Assembly: GCF_900108365.1 (NCBI RefSeq)
Contig: NZ_FNWQ01000005.1
Coordinates: 248,001 to 312,000, forward strand
Direction: 5' to 3'
From: Chryseobacterium culicis
GTDB lineage: Bacteria; Bacteroidota; Bacteroidia; Flavobacteriales; Weeksellaceae
DNA length: 64,000 nt
Shown: positions 29,519-39,434 of the stretch, in pieces
Position numbering within the stretch: position 1 is the first letter of the stretch
Layout: each line of letters begins with the position of its first letter
Made by a program: the position numbers and the translations under genes
The notes under the pieces: model-generated
Databases searched by the model: none
Told to the model about the DNA's origin: nothing
What the model saw: the letters and a program-made list of their open reading frames with translations, nothing else

Positions 29519-31199
29519 CCGAATTTAAAATGGTTTTATCTTCTCTGAAAAGACGGTAAAGGAGTAATAATACACAAATCACCAGAACCCATACAAACCA
29601 GTTGTACCCAAACATTCTCACGAGCGGATAAAACAGATATACCAGCATGGCTATAAGGATGACTATTAAAATAAACTTTACCCATACCGGAACATGATCT
29701 CCGCCAAGGTTTAATGATTTATTTTTAAACAGAAAAGAAAACAGTCCCACTCCGGCAATCATCAGAATTACCATGTAGATAATATCTGAGACCGGGGTCT
29801 TTCTTTCCAGCGGACTTCCTTCCGGAGCTATTGCTTTCACTTTTGCTTTATCAATAGATGCAGAAGAAGGATCCATCATATCCAGTGTACCGTAAAGTTT
29901 CCCCAGGGAATCAGCCATTAGGGCTTTTCTTTTGTTTAGCAGAAATTTGACCACATCTCCGTTTACAGGTTTTCCTTTCGTGTACTGTTTCAGAGAGTCT
30001 GAAATTTTACGCTTTAGCTTTTCTGTATTTTCTTCGATGTGTTTTGTAATTTTTTTGGTATAAATGGTTTTGAGAGAATCTCTGCTCAGCTTTTCTTTAT
30101 TAACAAGCTTTTCAATATCACTTCCTATTTCACTGACGTCTCTTCCTCCTGCTTTTTTATAGTTTTCTTTGTCTTCTTTCGTTTTGGATTCTATGATCCC
30201 TGCATGAATAAGCTCTTTGGATAATCCTGTTCTCTGCTGGTGGTACATTGAATCTATCTTCAGATCAATTTCCGAAGTTCCGGACTGGAAGGCAATCATA
30301 TCAGAAGGTGCTTTTACCGCATTGTTTACAACAGTTCCTGAAGATGCAGTGTTTTCTTCCTGCTCAGCATTATTTTTTGAAGGTAATGCAATCCTCAGCA
30401 CAATAGCCGCAATAATCAAAGCCCAGAATACTCTTCGGAAATTTCTTGTTCCGGCACTTTCGGTTTTGCCTGCAGAGCCTCCGCCAAATAAACCTTCCAG
30501 CCAGGTAAATTTAGCAAAACCGTCACCTCTGGAAGTTCCCATTACATCAAGGGAAACTCCCAGTTCTACAGCTCTTTCAGGATATTTTTCAATGTATTTT
30601 AAATATTTTTCTATTTCTTTTTTATTCCCTGCCATTACTTTTTTAAGGTCAAACGGCAGGCTGTTCATCCATTCTTCTTCGGTAGGCTTTGGCTGTAATG
30701 CCTCCATTACTTTTTCGTCCTCTATTTCTACCGTATAGCTTTCTATTTTTTGAGGGATTGAAACTCCGTTCAGTGGTTTTCTGATGATTTCATTTATTGT
30801 ACCGGGCTGTTGAATTAATGAGAACCAGTCGATTTCTTCGGAGAGTTTCACCAATCCGAATTCGGGATGCATGATCAAAAAGCGACAGTCAAGCTGTGCC
30901 CAGTCTTCAGGGATTATCCGGGGATAAAAAGTTGTATTTTCAGGAATAAAAAGCCTGTCATCTACCTTTTGAAAATATGCATTCCGTCCTATTTCATGTG
31001 GAATATTGTCATTAAAAATAAGAAAACAACCATACAGCACATTGGGGGTGTCTGCCGGAACAGCAAAAGAATTTACCTCACTCAAATCAATCCCAAGTGT
31101 CTCCATCTCCTGAAGCCATATTACAGGCGAGGAACCTCTGATTAAAAGGCCCTTTTTGGGATAATTATTTTTCGGGAAGGGTTTTATTCTAAGCTCCAT
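29505..31199 (-). CDS. bpX-type membrane protein of MoxR-vWA-beta-propeller system
   Basis: A 564-residue protein: N-terminal alpha/beta domain (about 1-150, GLLIRGSSPVIWLQEMETLGIDLSEV), a helix-rich linker, one TM at about 258-275 (FWALIIAAIVLRIAL), a coiled-coil middle (330-440) and three TMs near the C-terminus. Architecture and neighbours fit a bpX-domain component of the ternary MoxR-vWA-beta-propeller systems. It overlaps the 792-residue gene by 11 bases. The precise bpX subtype is not assigned. Confidence 0.65.
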   Translation of the reverse strand: MELRIKPFPKNNYPKKGLLIRGSSPVIWLQEMETLGIDLSEVNSFAVPADTPNVLYGCFLIFNDNIPHEIGRNAYFQKVDDRLFIPENTTFYPRIIPEDWAQLDCRFLIMHPEFGLVKLSEEIDWFSLIQQPGTINEIIRKPLNGVSIPQKIESYTVEIEDEKVMEALQPKPTEEEWMNSLPFDLKKVMAGNKKEIEKYLKYIEKYPERAVELGVSLDVMGTSRGDGFAKFTWLEGLFGGGSAGKTESAGTRNFRRVFWALIIAAIVLRIALPSKNNAEQEENTASSGTVVNNAVKAPSDMIAFQSGTSEIDLKIDSMYHQQRTGLSKELIHAGIIESKTKEDKENYKKAGGRDVSEIGSDIEKLVNKEKLSRDSLKTIYTKKITKHIEENTEKLKRKISDSLKQYTKGKPVNGDVVKFLLNKRKALMADSLGKLYGTLDMMDPSSASIDKAKVKAIAPEGSPLERKTPVSDIIYMVILMIAGVGLFSFLFKNKSLNLGGDHVPVWVKFILIVILIAMLVYLFYPLVRMFGYNWFVWVLVICVLLLLYRLFREDKTILNSDDDE

Positions 31200-33567
31200 A
31201 ATCCAAAATCTGTTCTATAAAAGGTTTTAAAAACCTGTCGCACATATCATCCATTGTTCTTACCTTCAGCAGGGCATGTTCGGGAAGATAATATTCTGAT
31301 CCTCCGAATTCCGTGTAGGTAGCCAGCGAGAGAAAACCACCCAGTGTAGACGGAATGAAGAATTCTTCGATGCTTTTGTTACTGCTTCGGAAGGTCAGCA
31401 TTCCCCGTGAATCGGTTATGATTTCACTGCCGTCGGGGAATGTAAATTTATTTTTATTCTGTTCTGCAAAAATTCTGATATCATATTTATTTCTGGAAAA
31501 ATTCAGCGTATTTTCCGATGCACTGTATAATTCATTTCCGGAAACCACCAGATTTCCGTATTGGTTGATTCCTATTTTGTGGAAATTACTTATTACTCTC
31601 AATCCGCTTTCTTTCAGCTTGTCGACTTCAGCCTCTGCTTTAAAATTATTTTTTTCAAACTCTTTCTCTTTTACGGTAACAGGCTCTACGGAAATATTTC
31701 CTTCCATATTGATTCTGTAATGGGTAGGATTATACTTTTCATGCAGATAGAAGTTCCGCCCGAAATAAATCAGCCTGTAAGATTCCGGAATATGCATTCC
31801 TGTAAGATTCTGGTCAGAATATTCTCCGGTATTGAGATTAATCTTCGAGAGAAGTTTCTGATCAGGCTGATACTGACACAGAATAAAATGCTGCTGTCTG
31901 TTTTTCGCGAGGGCGAACTGTCCTTTTGGTTTTATCGAAATTTTATCAAACAACACTTCACAGCCGTGATGGGTTTTATAATAATCGTAAGAATGCCTGT
32001 CATAATAATTATCAGAGAGATACGTTTTCAGCAGTTGTTTTTTTGAACTCAGGATGAAAAATTCTCCTTCGTATAAAAACTTAGCAATCTTATTAACCGG
32101 TGTTGGAAATAAAATAGGATAATTTTGGGGAAGATCTGTTTTCTTTCCATTGAAGTTATGAAGGGATTGTTTTTGCTGGGGCGGATTAGCCCAAAGCTCC
32201 TGTAACGGGAGTTTTATTTTCTGAATGTGCTTTCTTACTCCCTTGTGGTGTTTATAAAAGTTAATTTCACCATCTGAAGCTGTAGTCACTAAAAATTTCA
32301 GCTGATCTCTGTTCTGATGGACAACCCGCTGAATTTTTTCATCAGCCATATTATCCTGATGGGTAATAAAGAAAACTTCAATATCTTTTTCCGAATGGTG
32401 TCCGTTAAAAAATTTCTCCAGAGCTTCCGAAACTTCCAGAACCGGACTTACCTGATTAAGATTCTCCACTACTTCTTCTACTTTATTGAGCGAAATCGGA
32501 ATTTCCGCCTGTCCTAAGGCAAAAACTTTACATTCGGAATGGGCTTTTGGATGTTTGATGACTGCTATTGCAGAGGCATAGGCTAATACTTTTGGCGTTC
32601 CCCAGTTTCTTAGGGAAGTATCAATCAGGATAATTCTTTCAAAAATGTTTTCTTCCGGTGGAATTTCTCTCTGAATATAAAGCGCTTCATTATTGGCTAC
32701 ACGATTCATGAAAACGTCCTCTTCATTGGCAAATTCTGAGAGAAGCATCCTGTGAAAATCGCCTTTGTTGGCCATATCAGAAATCCCTCCGATGGGCTGC
32801 TCTCCGGGAGAAAGATGACGCATCGGAATTTTCAGTCCGCTCCAGATTCTTTTAATCAGGCTTCCTACCTGAAAGGTTTTTGGTTCTTCAATCAGCTCTT
32901 TAATAAAATCTTTACCGTTATCTGCTGTAGTTTCTTCTTCTACCACTTCATCTTCCAGCTCGGGCTCATGAATCAGGCCTTTCATGGCATCAATGAGAGC
33001 TTCTACAGTTGGAAATTTTTCATTCAGATTCAAAGCGCATAAATCTTTGTTTAAAGCAGAGGAGCCATTATCCAGTTTTTCAGCACTGGAAGCAAGTTCC
33101 TGCGGTCTTTTATAGTAAAATCTTAAGAAACCATCAGAAAGACCGGGAGATAACCTGTTATGTCCGTTTCCAAAAATAGTCTGAAGCAGTACAATCCTGT
33201 TCTGCCTTTGTTTATACACTTTAGGAAGTGATTTTATTTTTTCCAGGAATTCAATTTCTTTTTCAGCATTGAATTCAAAATCTTCTCCACTATAAAACTC
33301 AACGGTACGTCTCAATGGGCCGGCAAAATCCGTATAACCATCCTGCATTGCATATAAAACCATCAGCAGTGCTCCGAACGGAGGCCATCCCACGGGCTGA
33401 AGATGGTTCAGAATCTCCATTACATAAGGTCTGTAAGCAATCGCTCCCACTCCCGGCACCGAGAGGAGATTGTTATCATGATAACCGGAATCCCCGGGAA
33501 CATCTTCATCTGTTTTCCATTCCCAAAAGTAATTTTCGTAGGACTGGAAATAATCATTTAATTCCAT
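31189..33567 (-). CDS. Degenerate vWA plus beta-propeller-like protein
   Basis: A 792-residue protein. N-terminal region: GWPPFGALLMVLYAMQDGY; acidic linker near 205-220; vWA-like domain about 300-420 beginning ERIILIDTSLRNWG, where the MIDAS is DTSxR instead of DxSxS, so metal binding may be lost; C-terminal 350 residues contain repeating four-strand patterns (YQPDQKLLSKINLNTGEYSD, LRVISNFHKIGINQYGNLVV) as in a beta-propeller. Central component of the operon, with MoxR encoded nearby. Likely client-binding partner of the ATPase. Confidence 0.7.
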   Translation of the reverse strand: MELNDYFQSYENYFWEWKTDEDVPGDSGYHDNNLLSVPGVGAIAYRPYVMEILNHLQPVGWPPFGALLMVLYAMQDGYTDFAGPLRRTVEFYSGEDFEFNAEKEIEFLEKIKSLPKVYKQRQNRIVLLQTIFGNGHNRLSPGLSDGFLRFYYKRPQELASSAEKLDNGSSALNKDLCALNLNEKFPTVEALIDAMKGLIHEPELEDEVVEEETTADNGKDFIKELIEEPKTFQVGSLIKRIWSGLKIPMRHLSPGEQPIGGISDMANKGDFHRMLLSEFANEEDVFMNRVANNEALYIQREIPPEENIFERIILIDTSLRNWGTPKVLAYASAIAVIKHPKAHSECKVFALGQAEIPISLNKVEEVVENLNQVSPVLEVSEALEKFFNGHHSEKDIEVFFITHQDNMADEKIQRVVHQNRDQLKFLVTTASDGEINFYKHHKGVRKHIQKIKLPLQELWANPPQQKQSLHNFNGKKTDLPQNYPILFPTPVNKIAKFLYEGEFFILSSKKQLLKTYLSDNYYDRHSYDYYKTHHGCEVLFDKISIKPKGQFALAKNRQQHFILCQYQPDQKLLSKINLNTGEYSDQNLTGMHIPESYRLIYFGRNFYLHEKYNPTHYRINMEGNISVEPVTVKEKEFEKNNFKAEAEVDKLKESGLRVISNFHKIGINQYGNLVVSGNELYSASENTLNFSRNKYDIRIFAEQNKNKFTFPDGSEIITDSRGMLTFRSSNKSIEEFFIPSTLGGFLSLATYTEFGGSEYYLPEHALLKVRTMDDMCDRFLKPFIEQILDYGA

Positions 33568-34301
33568 TCTCTTGATTTTTCGGTAAGACGGAATGAGCTT
33601 ACGGATAACGGACGGAAATCGGTCTCTTTAATTGAAAGAAAGTTTCCATTTTCATCCCATACAAGCCATCCGTCCTGCACTTTATTATATTTCTGCTGCA
33701 GCAGTTTGCTAACGTTTTTAAATTCAAAATCCAGACCGGCGGGCAGTAAATGTCTGTCTTTCGCCCAATAGGTTTTTCCGGGAAGACTAAGCAGGGGAAT
33801 TCCTAAGAATAGAGCCTGATTTCCCAGCAAAGTCCATTTTATTTTTTCGAGTTTAAATTTAGGAAGTGCGGCAATACTTTCTCTAATCTCTTCGATATTG
33901 CTGAGCAGAGCAATTACCGGCTGTTCGTCATTGCTTTCCTTTAGTTTTATATGAACCTGCTCATGAATTCCAAAATAATTTTGATTAGAAGGCGGAAGAC
34001 TTAGCTGCAATGCTTTATCTATAGGTATCCAAAGCAATGCTGTTCTCATTTTTTTACTGGGAACCAGAGCATCTCTTTTGAATAACAGTCCATCCCGAAG
34101 TTCATATAAAATACAATCCGGCAGCTGCTGTATTTCTGAGGAGGCAGCCTGTTCATCTGTAAAGCCTTTCAGCCAAATTGTATCATCATCTACGGCCATC
34201 AGAATATTCTTCCAGTCTCTGACAGAGCCCAGAAAATCTTCATCAGCATGGGGAATTTCCGCCCAGAATTCTCTTAAACGCTTTGAAGAATCTTCTGCCA
34301 T
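33558..34301 (-). CDS. bpX-like protein of MoxR-vWA system
   Basis: A 247-residue protein with an all-beta/alpha mix (WLKGFTDEQAASSEIQQLPDC, FLGIPLLSLPGKTYW) overlapping MoxR by 28 bases and the vWA gene by 10 bases, so tightly coupled. It matches what is expected of the small bpX component coded between MoxR and vWA. No catalytic motif is seen. Confidence 0.6.
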   Translation of the reverse strand: MAEDSSKRLREFWAEIPHADEDFLGSVRDWKNILMAVDDDTIWLKGFTDEQAASSEIQQLPDCILYELRDGLLFKRDALVPSKKMRTALLWIPIDKALQLSLPPSNQNYFGIHEQVHIKLKESNDEQPVIALLSNIEEIRESIAALPKFKLEKIKWTLLGNQALFLGIPLLSLPGKTYWAKDRHLLPAGLDFEFKNVSKLLQQKYNKVQDGWLVWDENGNFLSIKETDFRPLSVSSFRLTEKSREWN

Positions 34302-35407
34302 AAGCTTTCAATTTCCTGCTGGATGTACTGCTTCTGTTCGGTATTTCTGATCCACTCGCAACGGGTCTGCAGATATCTCAGTTTATCTTTTATAACGTTC
34401 TGTTCTTCAAAACTTAATGATCCCCCATTCCATTTTTCTACAAGAATCTTTACATCTTTCATTACTTCTTCCGGGTTGGGAGTTTTGTTATGCATGGCCT
34501 GCGGATGGGAATCAGGATGATCATCTTTTTCAATGATTCTGTTGATAATTCCTTCGAGAATTTCAATCTGCTCTTCTGTATCCCAGATATGCTTTAAAAC
34601 CCACAGGTCAGAAAGTACGGCTTCTTTTCTTCCGCAGATCAGGGCGCTTGCCGCTATAAGATTCTGAAGTTTAACGGCTCTTCGGTCTGAAATGGCAATT
34701 CCGGTGTTTCTCAGACTCATAATGGTATTGAGATAGACTTCATAAATGGGTTTAAGATCTATGGTTCTGCACAGGCTTTGTAATTGTCTGATTTCATCCG
34801 CATGAATTTCCGGAATTTCCGTTTCTTCTTCATTTTCAAGCTTTCTTCCGGCCAGGAGAACCTGCTGTAAGAGCTCAGGATTAACATAGTCTACATTAAT
34901 TCTTACCAGAAAACGGTCAAAAAGCGCGTTCAGAGCCTCATCTTCAGGAAGAACGTTACTTGCGCCTACAAACATTAACGCAGGAAGGTGTTTTGTTTCT
35001 TTTCCTCTTTTAAATATTTTTTCGTTGAGGGCCGTTAAAAGTGAATTCAAAATAGCAGAATTCGCATTGAAGATTTCATCCAGGAAAACCATGGAAGCTT
35101 CAGGCATCATTCCTTCGGTATTGGTCAAAAGTTCACCTTCTTTCAGCTTTCTGATATCAAAGGGACCGAAAATCTCGTTCGGTTCTGTAAAACGGGTTAA
35201 TAAATACTCGAAATTCTTTCCGTCTTTCACTGTTTTTGCCAGTGTTCTGACAATTGCTGATTTTGCAGTTCCCGGAGGTCCGTATAGAAAGGCATTTTCT
35301 CTTGCCAAAAGGCATATTCCCAACAGGTCTACCACATCATTTTTACCAACAAAAGTATCTTTTACGTAGTTAAGAGCTGTATTAAGCTGATTTATATTCT
35401 GGTTCAT
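34274..35407 (-). CDS. MoxR family AAA+ ATPase
   Basis: A 377-residue ATPase: Walker A GPPGTAKS (43-50), Walker B MVFLDE (106-111), sensor 1 GASN, arginine-finger region LFDRF. The TRFTEPNEIFGPFDI segment is typical of MoxR/RavA proteins. The C-terminal part is helical with a coiled coil. MoxR ATPases remodel partners through vWA proteins; the vWA-like and bpX genes follow directly. Cytoplasmic ring. Confidence 0.9.
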   Translation of the reverse strand: MNQNINQLNTALNYVKDTFVGKNDVVDLLGICLLARENAFLYGPPGTAKSAIVRTLAKTVKDGKNFEYLLTRFTEPNEIFGPFDIRKLKEGELLTNTEGMMPEASMVFLDEIFNANSAILNSLLTALNEKIFKRGKETKHLPALMFVGASNVLPEDEALNALFDRFLVRINVDYVNPELLQQVLLAGRKLENEEETEIPEIHADEIRQLQSLCRTIDLKPIYEVYLNTIMSLRNTGIAISDRRAVKLQNLIAASALICGRKEAVLSDLWVLKHIWDTEEQIEILEGIINRIIEKDDHPDSHPQAMHNKTPNPEEVMKDVKILVEKWNGGSLSFEEQNVIKDKLRYLQTRCEWIRNTEQKQYIQQEIESLWQKILQSV

Positions 35408-35419
35408 TGATTAAAAAAA

Positions 35420-36001
35420 TTAAAATTTCCACCATTTTTTCTTGCGGTGTTTCTCTTCTTCTTTATTTTCGGCCTGTTCATTTCTTTTGCTGAATGAAAA
35501 AGCGAGTCTCTGGTAAGGCACTTTGATATCAAAGTACAATTGTGTTCCGTCATCCATTGTGAGTACATCCATTATTTTATCTCCGTCCCTGATCAGGTTT
35601 TGTGAGACATCTTTTTTATTGAGATGCTGTCTTACTATATCTCTTTCATCAGAAATCCTGGTGATCATATAGGGAGCATCTTGGGTTCCTTCACCGGTCT
35701 TTACAAGACATTCAAAAATAAACTGTGCTATTGTCATTTCAATATTTCTTCCTTTTTCATCACCCAATTCTTTGTACGCAAAATATTTATAAATATGTGC
35801 TCTGGGACTCAGCAGAATATTGACATTCTTATATAATATAACCTCTTCAAATTTCCCTTCATTCAATAAATCCTGCATGTTTTCAAGATCTTCAGAATAG
35901 GGATCATATTCCGGATCATTGATCACCAGTTCGCGGCATTTCAGAAAAGTTTCTTTGGTAGGATCGGTTAAAAATTCAAATACTTTCTCATACATTTTCA
36001 T
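35420..36001 (-). CDS. Hypothetical protein of the MoxR operon
   Basis: A 193-residue protein with N-terminal helices (MKMYEKVFEFLTDPTKETFLKCREL), a middle ILLSPRAHIYKYFAYKELGDEKGRNIEM that resembles a TPR-like unit, and a basic C-terminus (KHRKKKWWKF). It overlaps the previous gene by 14 bases and is 12 bases from MoxR, so it is part of the operon. Family not recognised. It may be an accessory or effector-loading subunit. Confidence 0.65.
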   Translation of the reverse strand: MKMYEKVFEFLTDPTKETFLKCRELVINDPEYDPYSEDLENMQDLLNEGKFEEVILYKNVNILLSPRAHIYKYFAYKELGDEKGRNIEMTIAQFIFECLVKTGEGTQDAPYMITRISDERDIVRQHLNKKDVSQNLIRDGDKIMDVLTMDDGTQLYFDIKVPYQRLAFSFSKRNEQAENKEEEKHRKKKWWKF

Positions 36002-36644
36002 GGTTATCTTCGGTTATAGTTTTTAGTTCTCGCCAAAATGTGTCTTTATGCATTCCGAATTCGGCTGTCAGCAGCTTATTGATAAACGGAATTTCCGCGA
36101 GTTGATAATCTCTTTTTTCAACAATTCTTTCCAGATAGAGTTTCCGGTACGTATTGTCTTTCAGTTCTTCCTTCCAATTTACGTTTTTAAGATCAAGATC
36201 GTATCCTACTCCGGAATAGTGAAATTGTCTCAGGATACTTTCCAGCATGGCAATCAGTGGATCTTCAGGATCTGCACTATTCAGGGCAACTATTATCTGT
36301 GGTAAAAACCTTAATGATAAGTCTGCGGATAAGATGGAAGAAATGTTGCGTTCTCCTTTGAATTCAGGAATAAGATCTTCAATATTTTTTTCTGTATTTT
36401 CTCTGATAAGATAGAGTTGTGCACTGCGATAGAGCACTTTTGCTGCCCATACGGCTGATTCTTTACTGCAGTTTAGCTGATCAGACAAAAACTCAAGCCT
36501 TTCTTTTTCGAATTCTGCTTCAAAATAATCTGCTGCTTCCGTCTCTTCCTGAGCGGAAATTTGCTGTAAACTTGAAAAAAGAGTAATACATTCTTCCTTC
36601 CGAAGCAAAAAGATCGTGTCTAAAAACGGTGACTTGGTTTCCAT
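35988..36644 (-). CDS. Hypothetical helical protein, first gene of the MoxR operon
   Basis: A 218-residue all-helical protein without signal peptide or membrane segment (for example EFEKERLEFLSDQLNCSKESAVWAAKVLY). It leads the seven-gene minus-strand operon, so the promoter should lie in 36645-36760. Family not recognised; by position it corresponds to the helical accessory gene found in similar systems. Confidence 0.65.
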   Translation of the reverse strand: METKSPFLDTIFLLRKEECITLFSSLQQISAQEETEAADYFEAEFEKERLEFLSDQLNCSKESAVWAAKVLYRSAQLYLIRENTEKNIEDLIPEFKGERNISSILSADLSLRFLPQIIVALNSADPEDPLIAMLESILRQFHYSGVGYDLDLKNVNWKEELKDNTYRKLYLERIVEKRDYQLAEIPFINKLLTAEFGMHKDTFWRELKTITEDNHENV

Positions 36645-36997
36645 GATCTAACAAAAATAAAATTATTTCGTTGACAATAAAATTTTTGTAGAGAAGATTC
36701 GTGTTAAATGTGGGTTCTTTATGGTAATTATAAGGTTGGAAAACGCAAAGGCGCAAAGATGATATGCATTATGCTGTTTTTTTAAGGCGCCAGAGCATTA
36801 AAGATTCTCAGCAGGGCTACCTCTTAAGGGCTCATTTACAAATAGTATTAGCATTGTAAAATTTTATCAGAGATAAAATCTTTGCGTCCTTATTATAATT
36901 ACACTGTAACTATAAAAATTTTGCGCCCTTGCGTTGCTAAACTCCTTTAATTATTTGAATAAAAGATTGCTTCGTCGCTCAAAATCCTCGCAATGAC
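36645..36997. other. Intergenic region with hairpin repeat
   Basis: About 350 bases. Holds ATTTTATC-AGA-GATAAAAT (36861-36879) and fragments of GCGCAAAG-type text repeated in this genome's spacers. No gene seen. Confidence 0.4.
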
Positions 36998-37390
36998 TTA
37001 CTGCTTTACAATTTCAATGATATTATTTTCGGGATCAAGGATTACGCTTTCATAATAGCCGTCTCCTGTGGTACGGGGCTCTCCTGCAATTGTATATCCA
37101 TCTTTTCTCAGGGTTTCTGTAAGCTCATCTACCTTTTGTTTGTTGCCTACTGAAAAGGCAAGGTGAATAAGACCGTAATGCTGGACTTCATAGGAATTTT
37201 CACTTTCTTTGATATCCGGTCTGGTCATAATTTCAAGACGGCTTCCATTCTCAAAGCTTAAAAAATAGGATTGAAAATTTTTAACGGTATTATGATATTT
37301 TTCATCAGATACCGCTCCAAAATACTTCTGATAGAACGTTCTGGATTTCTCAAGATCTTTAACCCAAATGGCAATGTGCTCAATTTTCAT
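36998..37390 (-). CDS. VOC family protein (glyoxalase I-like)
   Basis: A 130-residue VOC protein: EHIAIWVKDLEKSRTFYQKYFG (3-24) with His4 as ligand, RLEIMTRPDI, HYGLIHLAFSVG (second metal His) and ILDPENNIIEIV at the end with Glu. All four ligand positions look kept, so a metal-dependent lyase, isomerase or resistance enzyme. Lone gene divergent from deoD. Confidence 0.82.
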   Translation of the reverse strand: MKIEHIAIWVKDLEKSRTFYQKYFGAVSDEKYHNTVKNFQSYFLSFENGSRLEIMTRPDIKESENSYEVQHYGLIHLAFSVGNKQKVDELTETLRKDGYTIAGEPRTTGDGYYESVILDPENNIIEIVKQ

Positions 37391-37549
37391 TTTTAAAATT
37401 TAAATATTTACTTCTGCAAAAGTAGCCGGGCTGCTTTCACCATACCTGCTCTGCATTATTCTTTTGTTGTTCTGTATTTACCAGGTTATTTTTTGTAATA
37501 ACAGGAACAAACTAAAAGTTATTATCTTTGTGCCATTCAAAAAAACATT

Positions 37550-38260
37550 ATGAGTATTCACATCAGTGCCAAAAAAGGAGAAATTGCTAAAGTAGTATTG
37601 CAGCCGGGGGATCCGCTTCGTGCACAGTATATTGCTGAAAATTATTTAGAAAATGCTAAGCTGGTAAGCAAAACCAGAGGTATTTTTTACTATACAGGTC
37701 TTTATAAAGGAAAGGAAATTACGGTAGGAGCCAGTGGAATGGGTTTCCCAAGTATCGGAATCTATTCTTTTGAGCTTTTTACGGAATATGAAGTAGATAC
37801 GATTATCAGAATCGGTACCTGTGGTGCTTACAATACAGATCTTAAACTTTTTGATATCCTGAATATTGACAAAGCGGCCAGCGAAAGTACGTACGCAAAA
37901 TATGCATGGGGAATTGAAGACGAAATCCTTTCTCATCAGGGAAATATCTTCAACACCATCAATGAAACAGCGAAAGATTTATCTTTACATGCGAAGGCCA
38001 TTAATATTCACAGCAGTGATATTTTCTACAGAAAAGATCCTGATACTCCGGAAATTGCAACAAAATATAACTGTCCAGCAGTGGAAATGGAAGCGTTCGG
38101 TTTATTTGCCAATGCTCAGCATTTAGGAAAAAATGCAGCAACCATTCTTACGGTAACGGATATTATCCCGACCCACGAAAAAATCTCTGCTGATGAAAGA
38201 GAAAAAGCTTTGAATCCGATGATGGAACTGGCTTTGGAATCAGCAATTAAGAGTCTGTAA
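37550..38260 (+). CDS. deoD: Purine-nucleoside phosphorylase DeoD
   Basis: A 236-residue enzyme with DeoD features: start MSIHISAKKGEIAKVVLQPGDPLRA (phosphate-binding GDPLRA), FYTGLYKGKEITVGASGMGFPS, IRIGTCGAY, and AVEMEAFGLFA for nucleoside binding. It cleaves purine nucleosides with phosphate to base and ribose-1-phosphate in salvage. A TATCTTTG -7 box lies at 37523-37530. Terminated by the hairpin at 38296-38338. Confidence 0.93.
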   Translation: MSIHISAKKGEIAKVVLQPGDPLRAQYIAENYLENAKLVSKTRGIFYYTGLYKGKEITVGASGMGFPSIGIYSFELFTEYEVDTIIRIGTCGAYNTDLKLFDILNIDKAASESTYAKYAWGIEDEILSHQGNIFNTINETAKDLSLHAKAINIHSSDIFYRKDPDTPEIATKYNCPAVEMEAFGLFANAQHLGKNAATILTVTDIIPTHEKISADEREKALNPMMELALESAIKSL

Positions 38261-38295
38261 GAAATAAGTAAGCTTTTGCAATTTTGCAAATGGAT

Positions 38296-38338
38296 TATAA
38301 AAAAGAGCCTTACTGGATCAGTAGAGCTCTTTTTTATA
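38296..38338. terminator. Bidirectional terminator between deoD and tatD
   Basis: TATAAAAAAGAGC pairs with GCTCTTTTTTATA, inner TACTG/CAGTA pairs add stability; T runs on both strands serve the two convergent genes. Confidence 0.78.
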
Positions 38339-39119
38339 GTCTGAAAAAATTTCTGGCCGTTTCTGTAGTTTCGTCTGCAACCTCAGAAATACTGATCTTC
38401 TTATGATGGGCAATTGTTTGTGCCACGTAGGGTAAAAAAGAAGGTTCATTTCGCCTGTTCTGCCTTCCGGGCATATTCTTCGGAAGCATAAAAGGAGCGT
38501 CAGTTTCAATCATCATTCTGTCGAGAGGTACATATTTTATAACGTCTTCGAGATGTTTAAATCTTTTTTCATCACTGATGGCGCCTGTAAATCCTAAATA
38601 AAATCCTTTATCAAGATAAGTCTTTGCTTCGTTCAACGTTCCGGTAAAGCAATGTACTACAGCTTCAGGCAATTGGGTAAGATAATCATCTGTGATTTCA
38701 TTAAATCTTTTAAATGCGGATCTTTCATGAAGAAAAAGTGGTTTATTGACTTCTACAGCGAGTTCAAGCTGTGCCTGGTAACATTTTTCCTGAATGGGTC
38801 TGGGAGAGAAATCCCGGTCAAAATCCAGTCCGCACTCGCCTACTGAAACCACATGATCCTGTTTTAATAATTTTCTGAGTTCGCTGATGCTTTGTTCGTT
38901 AAAAGATTTGGCATCATGCGGGTGAATTCCTGCTGTTGAAAATAAAATTTCTGGATATTCTTCTGCAATTTCCGCAGATTCTCTGCTTCCTCTGATGCTG
39001 GTTCCTGTGAGAATCATATGTTCAATACCATGATCTAAGGCTCGGCTGATAATTTCTTCGTGTTCATTATAGAACTGTTTATTGGTCAGATTAATGCCAA
39101 TATCAATGTAAGTGTTCAT
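38334..39119 (-). CDS. tatD: TatD family metal-dependent nuclease
   Basis: A 261-residue TIM-barrel hydrolase: start YIDIGINLTNKQF (in place of the usual HxH, giving D and N), STAGIHPHDAK, VGECGLDFDRD, FLHER, VHCFTGT, and IETDAPFM with the final Asp. TatD proteins are 3'-5' exonucleases on DNA and possibly RNA. Whether it belongs to the nearby RNA genes is open. Confidence 0.88.
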   Translation of the reverse strand: MNTYIDIGINLTNKQFYNEHEEIISRALDHGIEHMILTGTSIRGSRESAEIAEEYPEILFSTAGIHPHDAKSFNEQSISELRKLLKQDHVVSVGECGLDFDRDFSPRPIQEKCYQAQLELAVEVNKPLFLHERSAFKRFNEITDDYLTQLPEAVVHCFTGTLNEAKTYLDKGFYLGFTGAISDEKRFKHLEDVIKYVPLDRMMIETDAPFMLPKNMPGRQNRRNEPSFLPYVAQTIAHHKKISISEVADETTETARNFFRL

Positions 39120-39126
39120 TTGTTTT

Positions 39127-39434
39127 TTACTTTTGTATTATTTCCTGAATTATTGTTTTTAACTGTGGTAATACCCATGTACTGCTTTCCCGGATTGAAT
39201 AAAGTGTTTTGCTTCCTTTCAGGATATGATTGGAATTCACGGCCAGATTATGAGATTTCATCTCTGAATAATTTTCAAGGCGACTTTGCTTTTTGGCATT
39301 TTTGTGAATTTTTGTAATCAATCCTGAAAATATCTGATTATCAGGATTCAGAAAGGATTTTCCTTCAAAGCATTTAAAACTTTGAGGCAGTTTTCCCATT
39401 CTTCCGTTGAAAATTTTTGATCTGACTGATTCAT
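39127..39434 (-). pseudogene. Frameshifted remnant, probably N-terminus of an SDR-type protein
   Basis: An ATG at 39432-39434 opens MNQSDQKFSTEEWENCLKVL and hits TGA after about 28 codons; the reading continues one frame over as FLNPDNQIFSGLITKIHK (90-codon frame), so one indel near 39355 joins them. The N-terminal text resembles that of a Bacteroidota SDR-family protein of about 430 residues; after AVNSN the similarity is lost and the frame soon stops. This looks like a truncated, decayed copy. Family call is from memory. Confidence 0.45.
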
